The translations under genes were made by a program, and so were the position numbers. Under the pieces are notes generated by a model. The model was not told the DNA's origin and ran no database searches. It saw only the letters and a program-made list of their open reading frames with translations. From NCBI GenBank assembly GCA_965263225.1, contig CBDHHG010000050.1, forward strand, positions 1 to 64,000: a stretch of DNA of 64,000 nt, read 5' to 3'. Positions 1 through 10,059 of this stretch are shown piece after piece. Origin of the DNA: DT-111 sp965263225 (lineage in GTDB: Bacteria > Bacteroidota > Bacteroidia > Chitinophagales > Saprospiraceae). Each line of letters begins with the position of its first letter. Position 1 is the stretch's first letter.

Positions 1-1200
1 CCACAAGCAGCCATTAGGGTAGGGTAGAGGTCTATGGTGCTAACGATCTCAGAGACATTTCTGGCCTTGGCTTGAAGAGCAGGGATTTTGAGCATGAAGG
101 TACTTTTTAATGCTCTTTCAAAAAGGGTATGTTTTCCCCAAACTCTTTGATCGCCAAGATGCCAACCATGATCCCCCCAAACACACTACAATGGTATTCT
201 CAGCCAACTCCAAGCGTTCTAGTTCTGCCATTAACTGTCCTACCTGTTCATCTATATAGCTAATACTGGCATAATAGGCATGCTTTAATTGCTGTTGATA
301 CTCCACACTGAAGCTGGAATCCAGGGAGGCCTTTTCTTCTCCTAAGGCATACTGATTGAATTCGCCACTACCGTGTAGACTTGCTCGATTTACATTCGTC
401 GGAATGTTGGGTTCTGGTGAAATAGGCATATCCTGTTCCTCATATAAGTCCCAATATTTCTTGGGTGCATTGAACGGAAGATGAGGTTTGAAATAGCCTA
501 CCACCCAAGAAGAAAGGCTGATTTTTCTCCTTTAGTTTTTGCAATTGATCAAGGGCTAATTTTGTAGTGAGGCCTGTCGGGGTATCCGTCATCAGCTACG
601 TCGGCAGCTTCGTAAGGTTTGACCTGCTTTTCCATATCATTACGATTGCTACCATCTGCGTAGGCAAAAAAGGCATTCCAACCGGTTTTTCCATTTGCCC
701 GCATCAAAGAGGAACTCATCCCAACTGTGCGGCATTTCCTTGATTGTACTAGGTTCTTCTCTATATTCATAAACCAAACCATCTACAGAGTGAGAGATTT
801 TGCCAATTCCCACTGTGTAATAGTTATTTCTTCGTAGTTGATGTACGAATGATTCTGGTTCTTCTTTTTCTTCTTTTTCGGCCATAAATTCATACATGGC
901 TCGATTGCTGAGGTGCTGTTGCGTTTTTGGTAGCATCCCCGTCAATAGGGCATAGCGAGAGGCACCACAGGTTGGAACATTGACGAAATGATTTTGAAAT
1001 AGAAAACCCTCCTGAGCAATCTGATCCAGATTGGGTGAATGTACGGGCTTTCCGTAGCAGGCTAATTCTGTACGGAGGTCGTCTATGGCGATGAAAAGGA
1101 CGTTGGGAGGTGAGGGTTCGGAGGAAGCGTTCTGACAGGCACTTATACCGAAGTATAATCCTGTCACCAAGGCTATGGCGAGGAAACGAGAACTTGTCAT
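1..1200 (-). pseudogene. Iduronate-2-sulfatase-like lipoprotein, frameshifted and cut by window edge
   Basis: The reading starts at 1200 with a lipoprotein signal (Cys about residue 22), then the sulfatase metal site (IAIDDLR) and the formylglycine motif CGASR of the CxAxR type. Reading continues through three frames: breaks occur near 690, 572, 500 and 170, and each is repaired by removing one base (for example G6 to G5 near 172 restores LGDHGWHLGDQ). The family hydrolyses sulfate esters of polysaccharides in the periplasm. Conserved residues survive on both sides of every break and no substitution-type stop is needed. The lesions may therefore be consensus errors rather than true decay. The C-terminus lies outside the window. 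Confidence 0.75.
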
Positions 1201-1447
1201 GTGGTATTTTTCGTTTTGCTATAGGTAATTAAAGTACCAATACATTTTCGGAAACCCAAGTAGCAATGCAGAATATTGGAATTAGGTACTCGAACATGAT
1301 TAGGCAAGCATTCATTGGGGATGAGTTTTGGGCTCAATCGAGACGAAAAAAGTAGGCAATGCCCCTGCATCGACGAGGTTTTTCAACTGCTGGGTGAGTC
1401 CAGAAAATCGCCCAAAAGGAGATGTTCGTTTAATCTTGGCCGAGTAC

Positions 1448-2607
1448 TTAGGTACCTCTGATTTCCTGCCCTGCTTTCCAGATGCGCTTGGAGCGCCTAA
1501 TATCTTCGATTTGTTCCAAGGGTTTTCCCTCAATTTAAGAGGAAAGAAGCGGGACTCCCGGCTTGTAACGTAGAAAAGTCTTTCAGCCCAAAGGTTTGAT
1601 ACACATGACTGGTACTAGCTTGCAAGGCTTCCAGCGGTGTTAATCCCGCTTGCGTTAGCAAGATCAATTCCTCAAACAGTTGATCATGATAATTCATCCC
1701 GAAATTGGGAGCGTCAGTGCCAGCGAGGATGGGCAAACCGGCTTCCTTTGCTTTGCCGACCTCCCGTAAAATTTCTGCAAAGGAGAGAAACGAAGCCGCA
1801 TGCCCTCTTTCGGTCGCATTTGCTGTTAATCGGTACAGTACAGAGAGGGTAGGAATAATAAACGTTCCTTTTTCCTTTAGCATTTGTAGGTCGTGGGGGA
1901 TTGGGCTATGGATCCTTTTCTATACCAAATATGGGCCAGCCCATCTACACCTTGTCGAGCAATTTCCAGGCCATCCGGTCAAGCTGGAAATATGGCCTAC
2001 TACTTTTTTATTAAGTATATGGGCAGTATGAGCGAGTTCGGAGATTTGAGATGGACTCAATTTTGCCATACTATGTTCCTGCGTCAATTTGATGTAGTCT
2101 GCCCCCTCAGCCAGCCGAGCTTCTACGAATTGCTTTGCTGATAAGCTATCAGAAAGGACCGAGAATCTGTACACGGAAGTGGGTACCATGCCCTCCCGGG
2201 ACGGTTGCCCCATGCGTTAGAAGAATAAAAACGGGCATAGTGTAAGGAATCTTGGTAGCTTCTCAACACAGTTGAGCTCGTCTATTCGTACTGAACATAT
2301 CTAGTAATCCATAGATCCCATATGCTTGTGCATCTTTCAGGTTCTCAGGTGATCGGACGTGCACATGGGCATTTAGGAGGGGCGGGAGAATAGTCTTTCC
2401 TTGGCCGTCAATGATCTCCGCTCGTTTACTGAACTTTTTGTGCTGATTGATCTCTGTGACAATACTATCCGCAAAGACCAGATTTACCCCCTTATGCACT
2501 TGTTCGCCATCAAAGAGATCAACATTTTGAATAATTGTGTAATCAAGACTGGAGCAAGCCATCAAGAAAGGTAGGATTAAGCTGAGTATCCAGGCATTAG
2601 ATTTCAT
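1448..2607 (-). pseudogene. Imidazolonepropionase-like amidohydrolase lipoprotein, multiply frameshifted
   Basis: The gene starts at 2607 with a lipoprotein signal (LMACSS), followed by the amidohydrolase metal motif HVHV, a later VVGHISS histidine and the LAGTDAPN aspartate motif before the C-terminus near 1448. At least six single-base indels break the frame, near 2280, 2245, 2205, 2165, 1965, 1900 and 1540. Translating across them restores typical family text such as QDSLHYARFYSSNA and GGHGTHF. Members are secreted metal-dependent hydrolases of unknown substrate. It lies just downstream of the GNAT gene on the same strand. It could be a decayed gene or a badly sequenced intact one. Confidence 0.75.
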
Positions 2608-2636
2608 AAATCAGGTATTGAGCAATGGAAGAAAAT

Positions 2637-3149
2637 TTAATGGGTAGAACTAGAAGAGGCGAAGTAAGCAGCTCTATCCAATTGGTAGACATAGCAGTCA
2701 TCCTCGCCAAACCGTCGGCGTTCTACGAAGGTGAAACCCATCTTTTCATAGAAGCGACAGGCTCTCTTATTGCTGACCAAGGGGTCGATTAGGATGGCTT
2801 CTACCTTTTCGTCCGCAAAGCAGCGTTCCAGCGCTAGTTTCATCATGATGGTTCCATAGCCTTTTCCCAGGTTGTCGGCTTCTCCGATCCAGATATCGAT
2901 GGCACGACGATTGGGTGGAACGCTACCCCAATAGTGGGTTTCTTCTTCTAAAGGATCAATAATTTGTAGGAAACCGAGGGGGGTGCCATTCAGTTCTGCA
3001 ATAAGCTGGGCCCTCCAAGGGGGCCGGCGGAGCAATTCTGTCTCCCATTCCCAGTCATCATTAGGATCTGCATCGATGTTGTGCTGTTGTTGATCCCAAT
3101 GTTGTAGCGTGGCTAGATCTTCGATAGAGGCTTGGCGTAGCGTAATCAT
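2637..3149 (-). CDS. GNAT acetyltransferase, AAC(6')-like
   Basis: The 170-residue protein has a full GNAT fold. The acetyl-CoA binding loop is seen as NLGKGYGTIMMKLAL (about residues 92-106), followed by the DPLVSNKRACRFYEKMGF segment (about 120-138) typical of the aminoglycoside 6'-N-acetyltransferase and siderophore acetyltransferase branch (Acetyltransf_8). It probably transfers acetyl from acetyl-CoA to an amine in the cytosol. Whether the substrate is an aminoglycoside, a siderophore precursor or something else cannot be read from the sequence. It is intact, unlike the two genes downstream of it on the same strand. The start at 3149 keeps the N-terminal beta strand ITLRQA in place. Confidence 0.8.
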   Translation of the reverse strand: MITLRQASIEDLATLQHWDQQQHNIDADPNDDWEWETELLRRPPWRAQLIAELNGTPLGFLQIIDPLEEETHYWGSVPPNRRAIDIWIGEADNLGKGYGTIMMKLALERCFADEKVEAILIDPLVSNKRACRFYEKMGFTFVERRRFGEDDCYVYQLDRAAYFASSSSTH

Positions 3150-3223
3150 GGTTGGGTCTTATTAGGTTCAGCAATTTACCTTAAAATGAGCCTGAAGACA
3201 AGCCAGTCGTAGGTACATTATAC

Positions 3224-3257
3224 AAAAAGCCCAGCACTTTAACATGCTGGGCTTTTT
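3224..3257. terminator. Bidirectional Rho-independent terminator
   Basis: A perfect 13-bp stem (AAAAAGCCCAGCA with TGCTGGGCTTTTT) and an 8-nt loop, with A and T runs on the two sides. It sits 22 bp after the stop of the minus-strand TPR gene and upstream of the minus-strand acetyltransferase gene. Confidence 0.9.
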
Positions 3258-3278
3258 AAGGGATAGGGTAGCAGTAAA

Positions 3279-4085
3279 TTACCCTCCTAGTTCTCCAATT
3301 TTATACTTGGCACGTTCAGCATACTTGGCATCTTTTACCATTTTATAAGCTGCTACTGCATCACTCTTCTGTCCTAATTTCTCGTGTGTTTCAGCCTTAA
3401 GCATATAGAACTTGCTAGCATCAGCATCTCCGGCTAATTCGATGGATTTTGCCACGTGCTCTAGCGCTTTTTCACTATCTCCCTTAGCTTTCAAAGAAGA
3501 AGCAAGGTAGTAGTGCACATCGGCGGTTTCTTTCTCCTCAAGGTAGGAGTTGGAATAAGCAATGGTCTTGTCCCATTCTTTCTTGCCCCAGCTTACGGCA
3601 ATGATGTTCTCAGCCTTTGAGGCGTATCCTTCCGCTCTTTCCGCTTTATCTGCTGCTGCGGCCTTCTGGCTAGCCAATAGATAAAACTTCACAGAAGCAG
3701 GATCTGCCTTGGCGTTTAGGACTTGAGCTTTTCCTACATAATTGCTGTAATATTCTGGATTGTATTCTATGCCCGTTTCATATGCTTTCAATGCGCTATC
3801 AAGATCCTTAGCTTTACGGTGGAAGTTACCTGCTCCATAAGCAGCTCTTGTTCCATTACGCTTGGCCAGTCGGATCACCTTTGCATCGGTTTCGTTTTCT
3901 GGATCTGCTTTGGCAATAGCTTTCTCCAATAATTCTAATGCAGCAACGTATTCCTTAGCCTTAGCTTTTTCCAGGCCTTGGTTATACAAAGAGGCAGCTG
4001 AAGCTTCTTCGTCTTGTGCTTGCAAGTTCAATGACACCCCAAAGCATAATAACAGTGTGGCGAGGTAAATAAATCTTTTCGACAT
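3279..4085 (-). CDS. Secreted TPR-repeat protein
   Basis: A 268-residue protein with a clear Sec signal peptide (about residues 1-23, cleaved after LQAQ) and tandem tetratricopeptide repeats, for example near residues 30-60 (ASLYNQGLEKAKAKEYVAAL), 100-125 (DLDSALKAYETGIEYNPEY) and 190-235. TPR arrays bind partner proteins; no enzymatic domain is visible. It is likely periplasmic. It is a single gene: the terminator lies just downstream and over 500 bp of non-coding DNA upstream. A role in envelope or polysaccharide-degradation complexes would be speculation. Confidence 0.85.
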   Translation of the reverse strand: MSKRFIYLATLLLCFGVSLNLQAQDEEASAASLYNQGLEKAKAKEYVAALELLEKAIAKADPENETDAKVIRLAKRNGTRAAYGAGNFHRKAKDLDSALKAYETGIEYNPEYYSNYVGKAQVLNAKADPASVKFYLLASQKAAAADKAERAEGYASKAENIIAVSWGKKEWDKTIAYSNSYLEEKETADVHYYLASSLKAKGDSEKALEHVAKSIELAGDADASKFYMLKAETHEKLGQKSDAVAAYKMVKDAKYAERAKYKIGELGG

Positions 4086-4601
4086 CTTACTTACATTTAG
4101 TTTGGTTTACAAAAAATCTCTTTTAGCTACCTCAGATACAATCCAAGGCACTTGGTAGTTATTTCGACGGACAATAGTTAGTGTAATACTTTTACTTATT
4201 GGGTAGAAAAGAGTGGGAATTTGAATAGGAAGAGTCTGCTCTTTTCATTCACCCAATGCGGTATAGAGGAAATTGGTGCGCTGCTTTACGCTTCCAGAGC
4301 TTGCCGGTGCAGTTTATAGTATGGTCTGAACCTTAACTTATTATGGAGCTTAACCTAAGCTGATATATGGATTATGTTTGCCATTTTCAGCTACCACCAG
4401 ACGTCCAAAACAAAAGTTTATAACTATAGAACTACCTCCAAACAAACACTCAGTGTTTTCAATTTTTACGTGCCAAAAATAAAGCCTCCATACCAGAAAT
4501 AAAAATTATGGGTCACTTTAACACTTTTAGTCAGGAGGCTGACGAAACCTGTTCTATAACGGCTATATCTAAGACTTCCTACGCTCCATCACGGATACTG
4601 A
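4086..4601. other. Intergenic region, nothing recognised
   Basis: About 515 bp between the start of the TPR gene and the 3' end of the PQQ dehydrogenase. No coding sequence, tRNA, strong hairpin or repeat is evident. Part of it presumably holds the promoter of the minus-strand TPR gene. Confidence 0.5.
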
Positions 4602-6777
4602 TTAATCTGGCAAGGCAAAGCAATAGTATTTTCCTCCTGCCTTCGTACCGGGTTTACCACCACCGCCTGCAGCGATCAGAACGTATTGCTTGCCATTGAT
4701 AGCATATGTACAGGGGGTGGCATAGGCCCCTGCGTCCAGTTGATATTCCCAAAGTAAGGCACCGGTTTCTGCATCAAAGGCATGAAACCTTTCGTCCATG
4801 GCTGCGCCAATAAACACTAGCCCCCCAGCAGTGACGATGGGACCACCCATGTTAAAGGTCCCGGTAGGGGCAAGACCTTGGGCCTCTAAAGCGGGATAAG
4901 TACCCAAGGTACTCTGCCATTTGATCACGCCTGCATCGAGATCAATAGCGGTAAGCGTACCCCAAGGTGGTTGATTGACGGGGAATCCATCGGGATCCTT
5001 AAATTCATTGTGTCCCCGTAGCTACAAAGGGAATCGCATCAGCAAATGAGAAATCCAATTTTGAGCGATCCAGCCGTTTATCTTTTCCCGTTTCTCTGAT
5101 AAAGGCGGCTAGCGCATCTTTTTCATCCTTGGACAAGATCGCGAATTTTGGCATTTGCCCCTGGCCGGTATTGAGAATCTTCTGAACATGCCCGATCGGT
5201 TTTGGTGCCACGACTTGACGCAGGTCAGTTAGAGATGGGGCTCCAGGATTACGCGCAGAAGCATTGCCGTGGCAGGTGCCACAGAGGCTACGATACAATT
5301 GTTTACCCAATTCAAATTGTGCAATGCTTGGAGCAGGCTTAGCTTCAACCATGGAAATCCATTCCGCTTCATTACTACAATTAACAAACAGGGTTCTAGT
5401 ATTGGGATCATAAGCTGCACCTCCCCAATCTGTTCCTCCATTGAACTGTGGTAAGGTGACGGCAGCTTGGAGTCCGGGCGGGAGAAAGATATCGCCAGTC
5501 CTCATCTCAGATAATCTTTGGCGAATAGCATGCGCAACTGCAGGAGTACGCTCACTGACCTCTTCAGCTGTAAATCGCTGTTGGGCGTATCGAAGCGAGG
5601 AAGGTGGAAAAGGTTGTGTAGGCCAAGTCTCTTCACCTGGAATCGTACTCTGTGGCACGGGTACTTCTTCAATGGGAAAGATAGGATCACCCGTTTCTCT
5701 ATTCAAGACAAATAGATGTCCCATCTTGGTGGGTTGGGCAATGGCATCAAGGAGTTGTCCAGCTTGTTGTACTTGGACCAGATTTGGAGGGCAAGGGATA
5801 TCGTAGTCCCAGATATCATGATGTACTGTCTGATAGTGCCAGATTCGTTCCCCCGTTTTAGCATTTAGAGCCAAGATGCAATTGGCAAATAGGTTTTGTC
5901 CTAGGCGATTTCCTCCCCAGTGATCGTAAGTAGAAGAGCCCGTTCCACAAAATAGGATGCCTCGATCTTTATCCAAGGTAAAACCTCCCCAGGCATTAGC
6001 TCCACCAAGTTCATTCCAGGAATTGGGTGACCAGGTTTCGTACCCGAAGGTTCCAGGCTGGGGGATGGTGTGGAAAATCCATCGGATACTTCCAGTCTTC
6101 ACATCATAGGCTCGTATATGTCCGGGGGCTGCTGGACTGGGTCCTTCGCCCAGGGTGGTGCCCATAATTAGAAGGTCTTCAAATATTATTCCAGGGGTAG
6201 CGGCAGTCACCCACATAAAATCAACGGACCTACCCAGGCCTTCGTAGAGGTCAACTGATCCTGCCTGACCAAAACTATCAATGATCGCACCTGACCGAGG
6301 ATCTAGAGCATATAATGAAGATCCTGCAACGTAAAATAGCCGCTCTGATTCCCCATCTGTCCAATAGGTCAGCCCACGATTCACGCCACTGGCTGATCGA
6401 CCCTCATAAGGATCAAAGCGCCATACTTCTTTGCCAGTCTCCCCATGCACAGCCATTACCTTTAGTCCTGGCGTACTCAGGTAAACTATGCTATCAATGA
6501 TGATGGGATTGCATTGGATCGTAGTGCGCGGAGAGCTACGATGATCTCCCGTTTCCAAAATCCAGATGGGCTCAAGTTGTGCAACATTTTCTGTATGAAT
6601 TTGTGCAAGTGCTGCGTATTTGCTACCACTTGCATCAGCACTATACATTGGCCAATTGCTATTACTCGGACTAGAAGTATCGGAAGAACAGCTACTAAGG
6701 ATCAGCAGGGGGAAGATCAGGAACTGGCAGTCATAAATACGACTTGAAATTGACCTTAGGGACAAAGGACAGGACAT
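4602..6777 (-). pseudogene. PQQ-dependent dehydrogenase with cytochrome c domain, one frameshift
   Basis: The chosen start (6777) gives a lipoprotein signal with lipobox LILSSC; the upstream in-frame extension to 6834 is less likely. The protein is a quinoprotein glucose/alcohol dehydrogenase-type beta-propeller with an inserted cytochrome c domain showing the heme motif CGTCH near residue 500. One break near 5010 separates it from the last ~130 residues (positions 4602-5005 in another frame), which carry a final propeller blade motif, GALLWEYQL. Removing one base at 5010 joins ATG to HNEFKDPDGFP and restores the whole protein. Such enzymes oxidise sugars or alcohols in the periplasm and feed electrons to the respiratory chain. 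It is probably functional if the break is a sequencing error. Confidence 0.8.
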
Positions 6778-6866
6778 GTTTAAAGTGGTTTTGCGATAAG
6801 TGTATGGCGCTAAAATGCATGGCCAAAATTTCAAAGAATCTACAGTCTTACAGCTTAAGTTACGGA

Positions 6867-7604
6867 TTATTCGAAAAAGGCCCGACTATCCAATACCTGT
6901 ATCTTACCTTTCACTTTATTGTTCTTCAGTTTACCTTGGCTACCCGGATTGATAGTGATAGCAAAATCCTGGCCCCATTCCTGTTTTTTCCCGCAGCGAC
7001 TAAGCTTGTTGGCTTCCACTTCGAATTGGGCACAGTTACCCACTTGTATGCCATCCCAACCACAATCACTGATCTGGTTATTTCGAATAATTACCCGGGC
7101 GAGTTGCTGGTTACTCTTGTAATGAGGACCTATATAAATACCTTCAAACTGGCAATCTTTGATGAGACAGTGCTGAATCGTTAGATCTTGATACGGCTGA
7201 TTTTGATTGATCCTGATGCCAGTATGTGCACCAGTAATTCGAATACCATCCAGGGTGAGCTGGCTAGCGTTTCCCCATACCGTAATGCTTTGATTCAAAT
7301 GTAACTTTTTATTCCCCTTGATGGTCAGTTTCCGAGGATTCTCCAATATCAGGGCATCTTCTTTATGACTCGATTGAATCTTTACTGTTGAGCGAAAGTC
7401 TAGTATGAGATTTTGAGCATTTTTCAGAATAAGACGATCCCCATTCCAATTGCCTTTAACCTGTATCGTCCCAGTTCTCCCTTTCAGATCAATCGTATTC
7501 GACTTTAAGCTAGAAAGATCTAGGCTACTTTGCGCCCAGAGGCTACTGCAGGACACCAGGATCAGCCAAGTAAGGGTAAGGTGTTTAAGCAAGCTGGTGA
7601 GCAT
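6867..7604 (-). CDS. Secreted right-handed beta-helix protein
   Basis: A 245-residue protein with a Sec signal (about 1-25, ending SLWAQ) and short periodic strands typical of a parallel beta-helix of the pectate-lyase/NosD type (LTLDGIRITGAHTGIRI, LARVIIRNNQISDCGWDGIQ). It may bind or cleave polysaccharide, or only serve as a structural scaffold; catalytic residues cannot be assigned. It starts three bases after the stop of the hydroxylase gene, so the two are probably co-transcribed. Confidence 0.75.
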   Translation of the reverse strand: MLTSLLKHLTLTWLILVSCSSLWAQSSLDLSSLKSNTIDLKGRTGTIQVKGNWNGDRLILKNAQNLILDFRSTVKIQSSHKEDALILENPRKLTIKGNKKLHLNQSITVWGNASQLTLDGIRITGAHTGIRINQNQPYQDLTIQHCLIKDCQFEGIYIGPHYKSNQQLARVIIRNNQISDCGWDGIQVGNCAQFEVEANKLSRCGKKQEWGQDFAITINPGSQGKLKNNKVKGKIQVLDSRAFFE

Positions 7605-7607
7605 GGA

Positions 7608-8870
7608 TTAAGCTTGTGCATGGACCCATTGTTCCTTTCTTTGCATAAAGAAAGCCACCATGGCAAAGGAGAAAAGAAAGTAAACAGCTAAGATAAAAGT
7701 AAGCGTCACCGAGAAGCCTTCTAATCCAAACCAACCGCTTTGCCACCAAAGGATGCCTAAGCCCAATGCTGCCTTCACGCCTTCTGTCCAAAGCGTGTAT
7801 TTAGATTTATCCATGAGTGTGGTATAACTAAAAATGCAGACGAACAAGAAGCCACCATACAGCAGGATATTTGAAAAAGAGAGATCTGCAATGTTATTGG
7901 TGAGATGGAACATGAAAGTAATGGTAACGATCATTTGGAACCAAGACCAAGCAAGCAATGGCCTCGAAAGGTGGGTTTCATACTTCTCAAAGTTATAGAC
8001 GTCCTGTACCGATGCTACTGGATATTTATCTACTACATCAGCAGGACGCCAACCCGTGGGCATGAACCAAATGCGCAGTTTGTCCCACCAGTTCTTAGTG
8101 CGCCAGGCATCTAGATACAAAAGTCCAAGATGTTGCCAATTGATAAGAATGGGATTCCAGGTTCTCACTGGCCTTTTCACCCCATAAACCGCCGGAACTT
8201 CCTTTAACTCCGCTTGGAAAGTACCAAACATGCGATCCCATATGATAAAGATTTGGCCGTAATTCTTATCCAAGTATTGCTCATTCATCGCGTGATGTAC
8301 CCGATGATGGGAAGGGGTTACCAGGAAATATTCCAGGAAGCCCATTCTATTAATCAAAGTGGTATGATACCAAAACTGTGCAAATAAATGTAGAGGGGCA
8401 ATAATAGCGATCACGTGTGTTGGAACACCAAATAATGCCGCGGGAATCAGCAGAATATTGAAAAAGGAAAAGATGACCGAAATAGATTGACGCAAGGCGC
8501 AAGAAAGGTTGAACTCTTCACTACTATGATGAATGATATGCCGGTTCCACAAGAAATTGATCGTATGATTCCAACGGTGCATCCAATAGCCAGCGAAATC
8601 TAAAGCGACAAAGCCAATGACATACAATAGCCAGGTTTCCTTTACTTGGAAAATAGCTAGATATTGTACAAAAAAATTATAACTAATGATCACTACGGTG
8701 AGGCCTAAGACATCTTTGATCGTGTTGGTGATACCGGAACTTAAACTAGAGATGGTATCAGCTCCCCGATTTACTTTCACTCCCTTCCATCTAGCTGCTA
8801 GGGCTTCGATCAAGATCAAGATGACAAAAAAAGGAATGGCATAATTAAGTACTTGAGCATAGGCCTCCAT
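7608..8870 (-). CDS. Membrane fatty acid hydroxylase / sterol desaturase superfamily protein
   Basis: A 420-residue integral membrane protein. The di-iron histidine clusters of the superfamily are clear: HRWNH (about 118-122), HIIHHSSE (about 133-140) and HHRVHH (about 211-216). Five or more hydrophobic segments surround them, and the C-terminus adds further membrane helices. The layout resembles alkylglycerol monooxygenase-like bacterial proteins, which hydroxylate lipid chains using O2. The substrate is unknown. It is the first gene of a two-gene unit with the beta-helix protein. Confidence 0.85.
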   Translation of the reverse strand: MEAYAQVLNYAIPFFVILILIEALAARWKGVKVNRGADTISSLSSGITNTIKDVLGLTVVIISYNFFVQYLAIFQVKETWLLYVIGFVALDFAGYWMHRWNHTINFLWNRHIIHHSSEEFNLSCALRQSISVIFSFFNILLIPAALFGVPTHVIAIIAPLHLFAQFWYHTTLINRMGFLEYFLVTPSHHRVHHAMNEQYLDKNYGQIFIIWDRMFGTFQAELKEVPAVYGVKRPVRTWNPILINWQHLGLLYLDAWRTKNWWDKLRIWFMPTGWRPADVVDKYPVASVQDVYNFEKYETHLSRPLLAWSWFQMIVTITFMFHLTNNIADLSFSNILLYGGFLFVCIFSYTTLMDKSKYTLWTEGVKAALGLGILWWQSGWFGLEGFSVTLTFILAVYFLFSFAMVAFFMQRKEQWVHAQA

Positions 8871-8970
8871 AGTCGCGAATTTTCGCTCAAGTTAAAAAAA
8901 ATGGAACGCATGCAAAAGCATTTTTCGCTGCTTTGACGCTATTGTATAAGTTCTAGACAGCTATTTTACA

Positions 8971-10044
8971 CTACTTAAGCTGTAATTCATGTTCACAGAG
9001 GTTTTTGAGGTTTTCTAGATCTTGTTTCACTCCTTTGACCATGGTGTTAAAAATGAATCTTGGAATGAGGTAGCTTTTTTGCATTTTGATGGTCAGGGCG
9101 AGTTCAGTTCGATCCTCCTTGAGTTGTTTCACCTGATATAGATTCATCACTTCAGTGAGCAGCTCCAAGAATCTTACTTTTTCGAAGTAACGGATCTCCT
9201 CGGGGGCAAACTCTGTTTTAATAATGGTATGCTCCAGCCGCAATCCATTGGTGAAACAAACATGCTTGGTTCCGAGTCTTTCGTTGGTGGGTTGCCAATC
9301 TACCTTTTTCATTCCATTCACCCATAGTACGCGTTTTTCTACATTGACGAGCGTTTGATATACATGCTTCATCGGCGCGTTCACTTCTACGGATAGAGTG
9401 CGATCATCAGGGTTTATAGCTTCTAAGGCAGGATTGTCTCTTTCGGGGGGAGAAGGGATGGCTTCTCGAATCTTTTCGAGTGTGGTATAATGGTAGGGAA
9501 CCGAGCCAATGGAGGCATATTGATCTTCAGCCTTCTCCCACTTCAAGATACTAGGTTCAGACCGTGTGTTAGGTTCTTTACTAATATTCTCAGAGATTAA
9601 AATGTATTCATCACCGGGCACTTGGTTCTTTAACAGTCGATGGGCGATGATCATATCAATACCACAGGCTTTCACAAAGCGATTGATCTTGTACTCATGC
9701 AATTCCCCGGCATGAACAATGAATTTCAGGTTGAGATTATGAGTCATCTGACAGGCTCCACATTGACAGACAGTATCCCGAGCAATGATTTTTAGCTGAT
9801 GATGGAAGGCCTTAAACATCCCCAGGCACTGTTCGATAAGCGCCTCGGTACTTGGCGATTCTCCTTTTCGATAGAATAAAACTGCATCTCCTTCAATTTC
9901 AGAGAGAAAGAAATCGAGTTTATTTTCTGCGATAATAATTTCCAGCAATTCATTGATAATGTGTGTGCTGTGTTCAATTTCCGTTTGACTCAAAAACTCA
10001 GTGAAACCACTAATGTCTGGGATGAGTATGGTCGCCTTATCCAT
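8971..10044 (-). CDS. DUF2652 nucleotide-cyclase-like domain plus SRPBCC domain
   Basis: A 357-residue cytosolic protein. Residues about 1-190 match the DUF2652 type, related in fold to class III cyclases (start ATILIPDISGFTEFL, then EIEGDAVLFY). Residues about 210-350 form an SRPBCC/polyketide-cyclase-like pocket (SVEVNAPMKHVYQTL). The first domain contains a CQCGAC cysteine cluster near residue 95. It probably acts as a sensor or ligand-binding protein; catalysis is unproven. It follows the DUF5916 gene by 15 bp on the same strand, so both are likely one operon. Confidence 0.75.
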   Translation of the reverse strand: MDKATILIPDISGFTEFLSQTEIEHSTHIINELLEIIIAENKLDFFLSEIEGDAVLFYRKGESPSTEALIEQCLGMFKAFHHQLKIIARDTVCQCGACQMTHNLNLKFIVHAGELHEYKINRFVKACGIDMIIAHRLLKNQVPGDEYILISENISKEPNTRSEPSILKWEKAEDQYASIGSVPYHYTTLEKIREAIPSPPERDNPALEAINPDDRTLSVEVNAPMKHVYQTLVNVEKRVLWVNGMKKVDWQPTNERLGTKHVCFTNGLRLEHTIIKTEFAPEEIRYFEKVRFLELLTEVMNLYQVKQLKEDRTELALTIKMQKSYLIPRFIFNTMVKGVKQDLENLKNLCEHELQLK

Positions 10045-10059
10045 ATCTAATTCCTTCCT

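Noticed and set aside
549..782. Separate 77-codon gene
   Set aside because: It is only the middle frame of the frameshifted sulfatase; its protein text continues that of the flanking frames.
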